Positions 16,289-25,556 of a stretch of DNA of 64,000 bases are shown here, piece after piece. How positions within the stretch are numbered: position 1 is the first letter of the stretch; each line of letters opens with the position of its first letter. The position numbers and the translations under genes were made by a program. The stretch lies in NCBI GenBank assembly GCA_947495035.1, contig CANLXI010000004.1:186001-250000 (forward strand), read 5' to 3'. The notes beneath the pieces were generated by a model that did not search any database, was not told the DNA's origin, and was given only the letters and a program-made list of their open reading frames with translations. The DNA comes from an uncultured Granulosicoccus sp. (GTDB lineage Bacteria; Pseudomonadota; Gammaproteobacteria; Granulosicoccales; Granulosicoccaceae).

Positions 16289-17092
16289 GTGGAAGATCAA
16301 GACGACACGTTGATTGATGAGTCGCAAACACCGCAAACACCGGAGCCACCGCAATTGACCGCTATCGAGTTGCGAGTGCTGGGTGCCCTGATGGAAAAAC
16401 AACTGACCACGCCGGATCAGTACCCATTGACCGTCAATAGTCTGCTGAATGCCTGCAATCAGAAATCCAGCCGCGAGCCGATCACGAATTATCAGCAGGG
16501 AGAAATCGTGCGCACGTTGCAGGGCCTTGTCGACAAGGACTTTGTTCGCAAGGAGTATGGATCACGCGCGGACAAATTCAGTCAGTTGTTCATGCCTCGG
16601 CTGGAACTGGGCAAGAAGCAGCAGGCAGTGCTGTGTCTGCTGATGTTACGTGGCCCGCAAACGCTCAGTGAACTGCATGCGCGTACGCAACGCATGGAAC
16701 TGTTTACCGACAGGGACGAGCTGACCCATTGCGTCGAACGTCTGTGCGATCGGGAATTGCCTTTCGTCACAAGGATGGGGGCTCAATCCGGGCAACGCGG
16801 CGAGCGGTTTGGCCATTTGTTTTGCGGAATGCCTGACCTGGCTCAGGGTCGATCCAGTGCTTCGGATGAATCACGTCACTCTCGAAGCCGTCAGGACGAA
16901 AGGGAGATGCTTGCATTGCTCGAGTCCGATGTCAACGAGTTGAACAAGAGCATGCACCGGCTGGAAAGTGAAAACCGGACCCTCAGGCGACAGCTTGAAG
17001 ACCTGTACCAGCTCACGGGTCATGCCATGCCGGAACGAGACGAGCCGGGCCCGCAAGGTCAGGACGATATCCTGACGAATGAACGGCAGTAG
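16289..17092 (+). CDS. YceH-family (DUF480) protein
   Basis: A protein of about 267 residues with two winged-helix domains, as in YceH. Conserved blocks are ELRVLGALMEKQLTTPDQYP, LNACNQKSSREPI and MLRGPQTLSELHART, followed by RCLCD-like and LPREPG-like positions (here CDRELPFVTRM). The C-terminal 60 residues form a probable coiled coil (ESDVNELNKSMHRLESENRT), longer than in E. coli YceH. The GTG at 16289 has GAGGA 6 nt upstream; an ATG at 16283 directly abuts that box and is less likely. Function of the family is unknown. Confidence 0.88.
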   Translation: MEDQDDTLIDESQTPQTPEPPQLTAIELRVLGALMEKQLTTPDQYPLTVNSLLNACNQKSSREPITNYQQGEIVRTLQGLVDKDFVRKEYGSRADKFSQLFMPRLELGKKQQAVLCLLMLRGPQTLSELHARTQRMELFTDRDELTHCVERLCDRELPFVTRMGAQSGQRGERFGHLFCGMPDLAQGRSSASDESRHSRSRQDEREMLALLESDVNELNKSMHRLESENRTLRRQLEDLYQLTGHAMPERDEPGPQGQDDILTNERQ

Positions 17093-17353
17093 TGCTGTTG
17101 TCTGCCGATCTCGATGGCAGGGCAAATTCTTGACACACCTTCACTGACCATGCATCGGCGAAGTCCCGGGGGTTACATCGATGATGTTACCGTCAAGCCC
17201 ATGGCGAGAGGAAGTGGTGTTCAACCCTGCCGAGTGAGTGTCGGCAGATATCTGTTATATAGTGCGGGGCTCATGACCTCACCACCTTGCATGTTCAGAG
17301 GCAGTAGGATGCTGCGTCTCCGATAGGACGTAGAGCATTTCTGATTCTGGGAG

Positions 17354-19681
17354 TTGTTTGCATCAAACCTGTTGACTGGCACGACAATGCTTCTGAACTT
17401 CGCGATACACCTGTTGCTGTTTTCCTGCATTCCCTTTTATTTCGCAAGGCAGAAAAGTTCGATTCGTTCGATTTCATTCTTCTGTTACCTGAGTGTTCTA
17501 TTGGTGGCGGCCAACTACGGCGGCTCCATCTATCTGTTTCCCATCACGGAGAACATCACGGTATCCGGAGGAACGCTGGTGTATTGCGCCTTCATGATGA
17601 CAACAGTGCTGTTTGTCATTATCGAACGGGACATCGGTGTCATGCGCGCAATCATCCGGTTGGTGATTGGTGTCAATCTGCTCGTGGTGGTGTTATCCAT
17701 GACGATATCCTGGACATTGCGCAATCCGGAAATTCTCAATCCATTCAACACATCGATTGATATCTTCAAGGTTTCACTGTTGGTGACCTCCATTGGCGGA
17801 ATGCTGGTCATTGCCGAACTCGTTTCACTGATCTACCTGTTCGAGAGGATAAAGGCCCGGTTCAGTAATGTATTCGCTGTATCCGTTCTCTATATCGTTG
17901 CCTTCATTACCGTGATCTGTCTGGATGGGGTCCTGTTTCCTCTGATTCTCAATCCGTTCAGCGGGCATTTTCTCAGTGATGTGAAAAGCGGAGTAAGTGG
18001 CAATTTCATCATGGCGTTTGCCTATGGAACGCCGATGCTGTTGTTTCTCGTGCTGTTTCGCAAACGCCTTGCGGAATACATGAGCCAGCCCTTGTTGCTC
18101 AGAGAACTGGTTTCTGCCCCAAGAGAAAGACTCATTGACGAGATAGAGAGGCAGCACAAGTCACTGGTATTGAGTGAGCAGAAGTTTCGCAATCTGGCTG
18201 AAAGTATCGACGACATCTTTTTCTCGGTGGACAAGGAGTTGCGGTATACCTACTGGAACAAGGCGGCAGAGCGATCCGGATACCCTTCCGAAGAAGTGCT
18301 GGGAAAGCATGTCTTCGACCTGTTCACTCGGCAAGCAGTTGCTCCACTGGCCGAGTTCTATCAGTCGGTGCTTGACAGGGGAAAACCTGATCGTGTCGAG
18401 ATCGTTTTGCCGATTCTTGCCGGTAACCGAGACTTCGAGGTGTCAGCGTACCCTTTTGATGAGGGTCTCTCGGTGCTGGTCAAGGACATTACGGAGAGCA
18501 AGGAATTGCAAGCTCGTCTGTTGCAGAGTCAGCGAATGGAATCCATCGGTCGTCTGGCTGGCAGCATCGCTCACGATTTCAACAATCTTCTGGTGCCCAT
18601 CACCGCCAATGCAGAATTGGGAATGATGCAACACGCAGCGCGCGACAAGCTACACGGGTATTTCAAGCGAATTGCAGAGGCGGCTGAGCAGGCGGCAGGA
18701 CTGACTCGTCAGATACTGGCATTCAGCCGCAAGCAGGTTCTGGAGATGCAGGTGCTGGATCTCAATACCGTCGTCACGGAATACGAATCCATGATAAAGC
18801 GTCTGATCGGGGAGGGGATCAAGATACACACGGCTCTTGATGCAGATCTGGCACCTGTCACAGCCGATAGAGGTCAGATAGAGCAGGTGCTGCTCAATCT
18901 GGTCGTCAACGCCAGAGACGCAATGCCGGCAGGGGGGACACTGACCATCGGAACCGCCAATATCACGCTCGAAGAGCCTCACACGGAACAGTACGGTGAC
19001 TTGCAGCCTGCAGGCAGCTACTCGATGCTGGTGGTCAGAGACACCGGGCATGGAATGGATAGCGATACACGGCAGAAGATATTCGAGCCGTTTTTCACCA
19101 CCAAGACTCAAGGCAAAGGTACGGGGCTGGGACTGGCTACGGTTTATGGCATCGTCAAGCAACACAACGGTAATGTGATTGTTCATAGTGAACCGGGGGT
19201 GGGTAGTACCTTCAAGTTGTATTTTCAGCATGCTGGCCGATCGGCGCGGGTGCCTGCCAGAACGACTTCCGCGAGCAATCTGGAGTTGGGGACAGAGACC
19301 ATTCTGCTGGTGGAGGATGGCACCATGGTGCGCAATATTCTGCGTGAGGGGCTGGAAACCTATGGGTATACGGTTCTGGAAGCCGAGGACGTAGCCGATG
19401 CACTCAGATTGGCCGCCGAGAACGACAACATTGATCTGTTGCTTACCGATATTGCGATGCCGGACATGAATGGTCGGGAATTGTATGACGAAGTCGTCCG
19501 CGTGCACCCTTCCATCAATGTGCTTTTCATTTCCGGTTACACCGACGACGTTATCGTGGAACAGGGCATTCTGGAAGAAGGAGTGAATTTCCTCCATAAA
19601 CCGTTTTCAATCGCGAGTCTCGTGCAGAAAGTCAAACGATGCCTTGGGCAGTCGGCGACATCACCTCGTGTAACCGGGTAA
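17354..19681 (+). CDS. Membrane hybrid histidine kinase (7TM-like, PAS, HisKA, HATPase, receiver)
   Basis: A protein of about 775 residues. The first 240 residues form six or seven membrane helices of unknown class, followed by a PAS domain (about 275-385). The HisKA region contains RMESIGRLAGSIAHDFNNLL with H407. The ATPase domain shows LLNLVVNARDAMPAGG, VRDTGHGMD and GTGLGLATVYGIV. The C-terminal receiver has LLVEDG and the phospho-acceptor D699 in LLTDIAMPDMNG. The start is uncertain: a TTG at 17354 abuts GGGAG, and an ATG at 17387 has a weak ribosome-binding site. No response-regulator gene lies beside it, so output is unknown. Confidence 0.88.
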   Translation: MFASNLLTGTTMLLNFAIHLLLFSCIPFYFARQKSSIRSISFFCYLSVLLVAANYGGSIYLFPITENITVSGGTLVYCAFMMTTVLFVIIERDIGVMRAIIRLVIGVNLLVVVLSMTISWTLRNPEILNPFNTSIDIFKVSLLVTSIGGMLVIAELVSLIYLFERIKARFSNVFAVSVLYIVAFITVICLDGVLFPLILNPFSGHFLSDVKSGVSGNFIMAFAYGTPMLLFLVLFRKRLAEYMSQPLLLRELVSAPRERLIDEIERQHKSLVLSEQKFRNLAESIDDIFFSVDKELRYTYWNKAAERSGYPSEEVLGKHVFDLFTRQAVAPLAEFYQSVLDRGKPDRVEIVLPILAGNRDFEVSAYPFDEGLSVLVKDITESKELQARLLQSQRMESIGRLAGSIAHDFNNLLVPITANAELGMMQHAARDKLHGYFKRIAEAAEQAAGLTRQILAFSRKQVLEMQVLDLNTVVTEYESMIKRLIGEGIKIHTALDADLAPVTADRGQIEQVLLNLVVNARDAMPAGGTLTIGTANITLEEPHTEQYGDLQPAGSYSMLVVRDTGHGMDSDTRQKIFEPFFTTKTQGKGTGLGLATVYGIVKQHNGNVIVHSEPGVGSTFKLYFQHAGRSARVPARTTSASNLELGTETILLVEDGTMVRNILREGLETYGYTVLEAEDVADALRLAAENDNIDLLLTDIAMPDMNGRELYDEVVRVHPSINVLFISGYTDDVIVEQGILEEGVNFLHKPFSIASLVQKVKRCLGQSATSPRVTG

Positions 19682-19683
19682 CG

Positions 19684-20865
19684 ATGGCCGCTGACTTTCT
19701 GCAGGCAGCGAAATCTGGCGAGATATCTGCAGCGGAGTTCCGTGAACCTGTTGTCTTTCGCCAGTTGGTCAACCTTCCAGGGATGCTGTCGGTGATCACT
19801 GATGCGCTGCCGTTGCATGTGTCATTTGTGAGAGACGCTCTGGAGGTATCCGTCTTGAACAGCTCTGCATTGGTCAGAAGCCCTGAATCGAGGGTGAGGG
19901 AAGAACATCAACCTGATTTCGCAGACGGTGTCTGCGATCTCGAGAGTCGCTCTCTGCACTACAAGTTGTTCGTACCGGAGAGAACGGGTGGTGCTCCAGC
20001 ACCATTGCTGCTGATGCTTCACGGATGCGGTCAGGACGCGCAGGACTTCTCTGCCGGGACGCAGATGAATGCCATTGCGCAGGAGGCGGGCATGTATGTC
20101 CTCTACCCGAGCCAGTCACGATCAGCCAACGCCAACAACTGCTGGAACTGGTTTGTACCGGAGCATCAGACGCGCGACGGAGGAGAGCCTGCCGCGTTGA
20201 GTACACTGACGCGATTCATCATGGAGAGCCATCCTGTTGACCCGCAGCAGGTGTTCGTGGCAGGGCTGTCCGCCGGTGGTGCCATGGCACTGATTCTGGC
20301 GGAGCAGTATCCGGAGCTTTACTCAGCCGTCGGGGTGCACTCTGGGCTTCCCAGTGGTGCGGCTTCATCGATGATGGAGGCCTTCAGGCTCATGAGTCAG
20401 TCAGCGACAGGCGCCTCCTTGCCGGATGGATTGTCGAATGCAGTCACTGATATGTCACCGCGCAGAAAGGTGTCTGCAAACAGCCGCTCATCAACAGGCA
20501 ATGCAACCACGGCCGGCATCCACACGCCATTGATCGTCTTCCATGGTGACAATGACCGGACCGTGAATTGTGCCAATGCGGAACGGATTGTCGGCAACTG
20601 GCTGGAACGGGAAACCGCAAGACTGGGCGACGTCAACTGGCAGACCACATCAATGATCCATGCCACGGCATCTGGGCGACGCAGTGTGGTAACCACCTAT
20701 TCTGCTGAATCGGTGCCAGAGCGTGCGGCTTGCGAGTACTGGCGTCTGATCGATGGCGGTCACAGTTGGTCGGGGGGTAGCGCTGCTGGCTCGTACACCG
20801 ACACAGCCGGTCCGAATGCGTCTGTCGAGATGGTACGCTTCTTTCTGGATCGCATCGCGGCCTAG
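19684..20865 (+). CDS. PHB depolymerase-family esterase
   Basis: A 393-residue alpha/beta hydrolase of the LpqC/poly(3-hydroxybutyrate) depolymerase group. LLLMLHGCGQDAQDFSAGT forms the oxyanion region. The nucleophile is S196 in AGLSAGGAM, the acid is probably D291 in FHGDNDRTV, and the base is H360 in DGGHSWSGG. No signal peptide is seen, so it may act on intracellular polymer or oligomers, or on another polyester or aryl ester. It begins 2 bp after the histidine-kinase stop and could be cotranscribed with it. Confidence 0.85.
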   Translation: MAADFLQAAKSGEISAAEFREPVVFRQLVNLPGMLSVITDALPLHVSFVRDALEVSVLNSSALVRSPESRVREEHQPDFADGVCDLESRSLHYKLFVPERTGGAPAPLLLMLHGCGQDAQDFSAGTQMNAIAQEAGMYVLYPSQSRSANANNCWNWFVPEHQTRDGGEPAALSTLTRFIMESHPVDPQQVFVAGLSAGGAMALILAEQYPELYSAVGVHSGLPSGAASSMMEAFRLMSQSATGASLPDGLSNAVTDMSPRRKVSANSRSSTGNATTAGIHTPLIVFHGDNDRTVNCANAERIVGNWLERETARLGDVNWQTTSMIHATASGRRSVVTTYSAESVPERAACEYWRLIDGGHSWSGGSAAGSYTDTAGPNASVEMVRFFLDRIAA

Positions 20866-20887
20866 CCTGCCGACGGCGTGCCTGTCT

Positions 20888-21319
20888 TCAGAACAGAATT
20901 CTGAATACTGCACTCACCACCAGCCACAGCAGACCAAGCAGCAGTGCGCAGATACCCAGCAGCAGGGTCATGAAAACGATCATCCAGCCGATACTGCGAT
21001 TCTTCGTCAATCGAGCATCATCCTGATGATCGAGCAACAGCTTCATGTTGCGATTGTTTGCCTTGAAAACGAAATCGAATACGTCTCCCAGCACTGGGAT
21101 GCTACCCAGAGCCGTCTCCAGCAGTACGTTACCGATCATGCGAACCAAAACCAGCCTTGACGCTCCAAGGGTGGCAGCCTTGCCGATCAGGTAGCTTGAG
21201 ACAAGTAGTCCAATGGCATCACCAACGCCGGGAATCAGGCCGATGAGGCCATCAATGCCGATCCTGAATCCGCCGGGCAGCGTGATGGAACTGTCCATCA
21301 GGTGCGCCAGTTTCTGCAT
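20888..21319 (-). CDS. DUF4112 membrane protein
   Basis: A 143-residue protein with the DUF4112 signature LAHLMDSSITLPGGFRIGID followed by LIGLIPGVGDAIGLLVSSYL and SIPVLGDVFDFVFKANNRN. At least two membrane segments plus a C-terminal hydrophobic helix are predicted. Function of the family is unknown. It is convergent with the esterase gene (22 bp apart). Confidence 0.88.
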   Translation of the reverse strand: MQKLAHLMDSSITLPGGFRIGIDGLIGLIPGVGDAIGLLVSSYLIGKAATLGASRLVLVRMIGNVLLETALGSIPVLGDVFDFVFKANNRNMKLLLDHQDDARLTKNRSIGWMIVFMTLLLGICALLLGLLWLVVSAVFRILF

Positions 21320-21552
21320 CCTGCGCTGTTCCAGTTGTCTTTTCGAAGTGATGATGTGGCCTCGGCGACGTATTCGGAAGTTGACTCCACTGGCAAGTTA
21401 CAACCGGCTACGATGAGATTGCGAGTGATTGCAGAAATTACCATGATGAGAGTGCCATATTTCAATGTCTGTTCGGTGGTCTCGCCTCGTGGGGCACCGC
21501 GAGTGGACAGCACCCACCTGACAACCGTGGCTGATACACACAGCTGATCTCT

Positions 21553-22623
21553 ATGGATTCCGTCTCGCAAATTGCCCTTGGTGCCTCCCTGGCACATGTC
21601 ACGCTGGGAGAAAAACTCGGCAGATGGGCCCTGCTGCTCGGAGGCGTGATCGGTTCAGTACCTGATCTCGACGTGCTGGTACCCTATGAAGACGCCGTGG
21701 AGAACTTCACCTATCATCGTAGCTGGAGTCATTCCCTGTTCGTGTTGACGGTGCTCAGTATTCCACTGGCATGGCTGTGCAAGCGAGCAGTACCGAAAGT
21801 CGATGTGACGATAGGGCGCTGGTGGCTCGCACTGTGGTTGGTGTTGGTGACGCATGCCTTGCTGGATGGTTTCACGGTCTACGGAACGCAACTCTGGTGG
21901 CCGTTGACAACACCACCGGTGGCCTGGGGGTCGATATTCATCATCGATCCGGTCTATACCCTGCCGCTGCTCGTCGGTGTCGTTGCCGCATGGCGCTATC
22001 CCTGGCGTCATTCAAGAGCCACGGTCCTTGCAGGCCTGCTACTCAGTTCGACGTACCTTGGCTGGACTCTTGTGTCACAACAACTGACGCTGCAGAAGGT
22101 CAAGGTGACGCTGGCGCAGAGCGATATCAAGGCCAATCACATACTGGTTGCGCCGTTTCCGTTTTCTCTGCTCTGGCGTGTGCTCGTGGTCACTGATGAT
22201 CGATACCTGGAAGGGTTCAGTTCATTGCTGGACGAGGACCCATCCGTCGCCCTGAACAGCTTCGATAACGGCAAGCACCGCTGCAGAGACTGGCTTGACA
22301 CCTGGCCTGTGCAGAGGATGGACTGGTTTACACGGGGTGCCTTTGCACTGTCAAGCCGTGATGAACTGCTGGTGCTGACTGATCTCCGCATGGGTATCGA
22401 AGATGATTACGTATTCGAATTCGTGCTTGGGGAACGGCGCGACGCCGAGTGGCAGGCAGTGCCTGCAAGACAGTTGCCGTTGAACATCGACGCTGAAAGA
22501 ATGAGGCGGTTGCTGAAACGGATGTTCGATGAGGACACTGATCTTGCCCCTCCAACACTGACACCAGCGGCGGAGGTAGACTGTTCCGTGGTCCGGCAGG
22601 TTGCCGCCCGAGCGGTGAACTAG
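21553..22623 (+). CDS. YdjM/DUF457-type membrane-bound metal-dependent hydrolase
   Basis: A 356-residue inner-membrane protein. The N-terminal segment contains VIGSVPDLDVLVP and TYHRSWSHSLFVL, the Asp/His motif of the YdjM (LexA-regulated) family, with THALLDGFTVYGTQLWWP further on. Four or five membrane helices lie in the first 180 residues, followed by a soluble C-terminal domain of about 170 residues. The motif resembles zinc-dependent phospholipase C fragments; activity is not proven for the family. Confidence 0.85.
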   Translation: MDSVSQIALGASLAHVTLGEKLGRWALLLGGVIGSVPDLDVLVPYEDAVENFTYHRSWSHSLFVLTVLSIPLAWLCKRAVPKVDVTIGRWWLALWLVLVTHALLDGFTVYGTQLWWPLTTPPVAWGSIFIIDPVYTLPLLVGVVAAWRYPWRHSRATVLAGLLLSSTYLGWTLVSQQLTLQKVKVTLAQSDIKANHILVAPFPFSLLWRVLVVTDDRYLEGFSSLLDEDPSVALNSFDNGKHRCRDWLDTWPVQRMDWFTRGAFALSSRDELLVLTDLRMGIEDDYVFEFVLGERRDAEWQAVPARQLPLNIDAERMRRLLKRMFDEDTDLAPPTLTPAAEVDCSVVRQVAARAVN

Positions 22624-22737
22624 TGCAAGAAGACCTGCCAACTGCCGCTGACCCACGGAGGCGAGGGTCGCCAGGAAATGCCAGGGCCGGTGGGAGATCG
22701 GACGGGGCGAGGTATTCGCTCTTTCCAGGTCGGCTGA

Positions 22738-23838
22738 TCAGTCGTTCAGGGGTTCATCCGATGGAATGGTGCCGACTGTGCGTTTGATGATCACCCACGC
22801 GACTGCGGCGACCGGTAGAGCCAGCAGAATACCGGTAAGACCAAACAGCTGGCCACCGGCGAGAACCACGAATATCACAACGACTGGGTGCAGGTCTATC
22901 TTGTCGCCGACCAGTTTGGGGGTGAGAATATTGCCTTCGACGAATTGTCCGACACCGAACACAAGGCCTACCATCCACAGCGGTTGCCATTCGCCGGTCT
23001 GCACCACCATGGCAATGGCCGCCAGCACCAGACCGGTGACAGTCCCCAGATACGGAACCACACTGAGCAGGCCGGCAACGACCCCTATCAGCAAGCCGAA
23101 TTCCAGGCCTATGAGCCACAGGCCGGTGGAATACATGAACGCCAGACTGGACATGACCAGCAGCTGGCCCCACAGGAAACCTTGCAGAACTTCATCGACG
23201 TCCCTGGCGACAACGGCCGTCTTCTTCCGGTAGCGCTCAGGTACGAGTCGCAGCGTCTGACGACTCAGCTTGTTCCAGTCGCGCAGCAGGTAGAAGGCAA
23301 GCACGGGGACCAGAAAGATGTTCATGAGAGTCTTCGCGACGGCCATTCCGGATCGCGCTACTGCATTGACGGCCCTGCCGACGGCATCACTGGCCTGTGG
23401 GACCGCATCCTTTGCAAGACCCACCATGGAATTTCCCGCAGAGTCGCCATCGGACTGCCCGGATGCACTACCAGCCCCTGAACCGACGAAGGAATGCCAG
23501 AGGTCCATGACCGGTTGCAGGTAGCCCAGTAGCGCAGATTTGTACTCCGGAGCCTTTTCGATCAGCTGCTCAAGCTGTTCCTGAGCCAAGGGGAAGACGA
23601 GCAGAACCACCGCACCGAGCACAGCCAGAATCAGCAGATACCCAACCAGGATGGCCGCCCAGCGTGGCAGTTTCCAGTTCTCCAGTGCGCGGACAACGGG
23701 CTCACCGAGATAGGCCACGATGAACGCCATCAGAAAAGGCGTGAGAATGGGGGACAGCAGGTACACGACTACTCCCACCAGGATCGCACCGATCAGCCAC
23801 ATCAGCGGAATTTGTCGAAACGAGCAGTCAGTAGTCAT
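22738..23838 (-). CDS. AI-2E-family transporter (PerM-like)
   Basis: A 366-residue polytopic membrane protein. Typical features are LSPILTPFLMAFIVAYLGEP near the N-terminus, a large hydrophilic loop in the middle, VPVLAFYLLRDW, and the conserved C-terminal YLGTVTGLVLAAI and VEGNILTPKLVGDKIDLHPV. The family includes TqsA (AI-2 export) and sodium/proton antiporters, so the substrate should not be inferred from the name. Confidence 0.9.
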   Translation of the reverse strand: MTTDCSFRQIPLMWLIGAILVGVVVYLLSPILTPFLMAFIVAYLGEPVVRALENWKLPRWAAILVGYLLILAVLGAVVLLVFPLAQEQLEQLIEKAPEYKSALLGYLQPVMDLWHSFVGSGAGSASGQSDGDSAGNSMVGLAKDAVPQASDAVGRAVNAVARSGMAVAKTLMNIFLVPVLAFYLLRDWNKLSRQTLRLVPERYRKKTAVVARDVDEVLQGFLWGQLLVMSSLAFMYSTGLWLIGLEFGLLIGVVAGLLSVVPYLGTVTGLVLAAIAMVVQTGEWQPLWMVGLVFGVGQFVEGNILTPKLVGDKIDLHPVVVIFVVLAGGQLFGLTGILLALPVAAVAWVIIKRTVGTIPSDEPLND

Positions 23839-24074
23839 GAAGGTCAGAGGCAGGGTGCAGAGGGAGTTGTGTCCAGCATGGTGTCACATCCTTATATCAC
23901 CCCGGAGCGCTTTGCAATCATTCGTGTGAACTGATGGGGGCGCATGGTCACACGAACTGACGCTCATTGTGCGCAGATTATCCTGACCGATGAGCGCGGG
24001 GACAGTCTGCACGCGGCCTGATAATTGCTTCGATCCGAGGCCAGGCCATTTTTTCCCCCACGAGGATCGAACTG

Positions 24075-24929
24075 ATGACACCGATCATCCGTACACTGTT
24101 GTCGTGTCTGATCCTGACTGCTTTTGCCCACTCGGCACAGGCAGAACCCGGGGGAAGGCTGATTGCCACCGGTGGAGCCATGTCGGTGGAAGGCACTGCC
24201 GGGGGTGGAATTGTGCCCTGGGCATTGCTGGCAGGTTATGGCGAAGATCAGCAATTTGGTGGTACTGCCTGGTATACGCAGCTTGAACCCGATGACTTCT
24301 CTCTACAGGCGTATGGTGCGGCTCTGACGCTGCATAATCGCGTTGAATTGTCCATTGGAAAACAGCGCTTCGATATCGATCAGGTGGTAGCTGGTGAAGA
24401 GCTGGAACAGACGATCATCGGAGCGAAATGGCGTCTGAGTGGAGACTTGATCTATTCCCGAATGCCACAGTTGTCGCTGGGCCTGCAATACAAGAAGAAC
24501 GATGCCTTCGCCGTACCGGAACTCGTGGGTGCCCGAGACGACAATGGTCTGGATGTGTACCTGGCGGCCAGCAAACTCTGGCTCGATGGCCCGTTCCACC
24601 GTTCATTGTTTCTGAACGCTACCTTGCGAGCGACGAAAGCCAATCAGGCCGGTTTGCTCGGATTCGGCGGAGATCAACGTAACAGGCGTGAACTGGTCGG
24701 GGAGCTCAGCGCAGGCTTGTTTCTCACCAGAGAATGGGTCGTCGGTATGGAGTACCGGCAAAAGCCGGACAATCTCGGTTTTGCAAAGGAGGATGACTGG
24801 TACGACGTGTTCGTCGGCTGGTTTCCGAGCAAACGCGTATCGCTGGTGGCCGCCTGGTCGGATCTTGGCTCGATAGCGGGTTTTGAGGATCAGACAGGCC
24901 TCTATGTTTCCTTGCAGGTGAGTCAATAG
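24075..24929 (+). CDS. DUF3034 family outer-membrane-like protein
   Basis: A 284-residue protein with a signal peptide ending at AHSAQA. The N-terminal EPGGRLIATGGAMSVEGTAG and GGGIVPWALLAGYG are, from memory, diagnostic of DUF3034. The rest is built of alternating strands (for example LSLGLQYKKNDAF and VSLVAAWSDLGSI), suggesting a small beta-barrel in the outer membrane. GAGGA precedes the ATG. The stop is 1 bp from the start of a lipoprotein haemoglobin gene, so the two are an operon. Function unknown. Confidence 0.85.
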   Translation: MTPIIRTLLSCLILTAFAHSAQAEPGGRLIATGGAMSVEGTAGGGIVPWALLAGYGEDQQFGGTAWYTQLEPDDFSLQAYGAALTLHNRVELSIGKQRFDIDQVVAGEELEQTIIGAKWRLSGDLIYSRMPQLSLGLQYKKNDAFAVPELVGARDDNGLDVYLAASKLWLDGPFHRSLFLNATLRATKANQAGLLGFGGDQRNRRELVGELSAGLFLTREWVVGMEYRQKPDNLGFAKEDDWYDVFVGWFPSKRVSLVAAWSDLGSIAGFEDQTGLYVSLQVSQ

Positions 24930-24930
24930 C

Positions 24931-25416
24931 ATGAATTCTGACAGGCAGACGGCAGCAGTGGGCATGCCAAGCAGACAGGGGGCAGTCCTCACATGGCTCT
25001 TCGCATTTCTCATGAGTCTGTACTTGACGGCCTGCACGATCACTCCTGACAACCCCTCACCGAAAACACTCTATGAAGAGCTGGGCGGCGAGCCCGGAGT
25101 CGAGCAACTTACCACCGACTTCATTCGCGAAATTGCCGCCGATGAGCGAATCAAGGGTCGTTATCGGAATTCGGATATTGGTCGATTTCATCGAATGATG
25201 GTGGAACAGATGTGCATGAAAACCGGCGGTGGCTGTGCGTATACCGGCGATGACATGCAACAGACTCATGCAGGAATGAAGATCACTCGAGTGGAGTTCA
25301 ATGCCATTGTCGAAGCCCTGATGCGGGCTATGGATCGCAATGCGCTGCCTCAAGGGGTGCAGAATCGCCTGCTCGCGCTTTATGCGCCGATGCACGGCGA
25401 TATCGTGAACCGCTGA
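24931..25416 (+). CDS. Lipoprotein-anchored group 1 truncated haemoglobin
   Basis: A 161-residue protein with a signal sequence ending in the lipobox LTAC, then the trHb1 domain starting at LYEELGGEPGVEQLTTDF. The haem region has RFHRMMVEQMC, GGGCAYTGDDM and the proximal histidine in THAGMKI. A lipoprotein anchor on a truncated haemoglobin is uncommon and places haem in the periplasm or on the outer membrane. It is coupled with the DUF3034 gene. Possible roles are NO or O2 handling outside the cytoplasm. The last codons and the stop are supplied by the first unit of an 8-bp tandem repeat. Confidence 0.88.
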   Translation: MNSDRQTAAVGMPSRQGAVLTWLFAFLMSLYLTACTITPDNPSPKTLYEELGGEPGVEQLTTDFIREIAADERIKGRYRNSDIGRFHRMMVEQMCMKTGGGCAYTGDDMQQTHAGMKITRVEFNAIVEALMRAMDRNALPQGVQNRLLALYAPMHGDIVNR

Positions 25417-25550
25417 ACCGCTGAACCGCTGAACCGCTGAACTGCTGAACTGCTGAACTGCTGAACTGCTGAATCACTGAATCACTGAATCACTGAATCA
25501 CTGAATCACTGAATCACTGAATCACTGAATCGTTGAACCGCCGATCCGTT
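25407..25550. repeat. Eighteen 8-bp units in homogeneous blocks
   Basis: The array reads GAACCGCT four times, GAACTGCT four times, GAATCACT seven times, then GAATCGTT, GAACCGCC and GATCCGTT. It begins inside the last codons of the truncated haemoglobin gene and ends 6 bp before the convergent MFS stop. Because the unit contains TGA across its junction and 8 is not a multiple of 3, stops appear in all three forward frames. The block order shows stepwise expansion of point variants. The last units form a short hairpin, CCGTT-C-AACGG. Confidence 0.95.
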
Positions 25551-25556
25551 CAACGG

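Noticed and set aside
12045..25550. Possible CRISPR arrays at the short repeats
   Set aside because: The units are 7, 8 and 9 bp, directly abutting with no spacers, and no cas genes are present.
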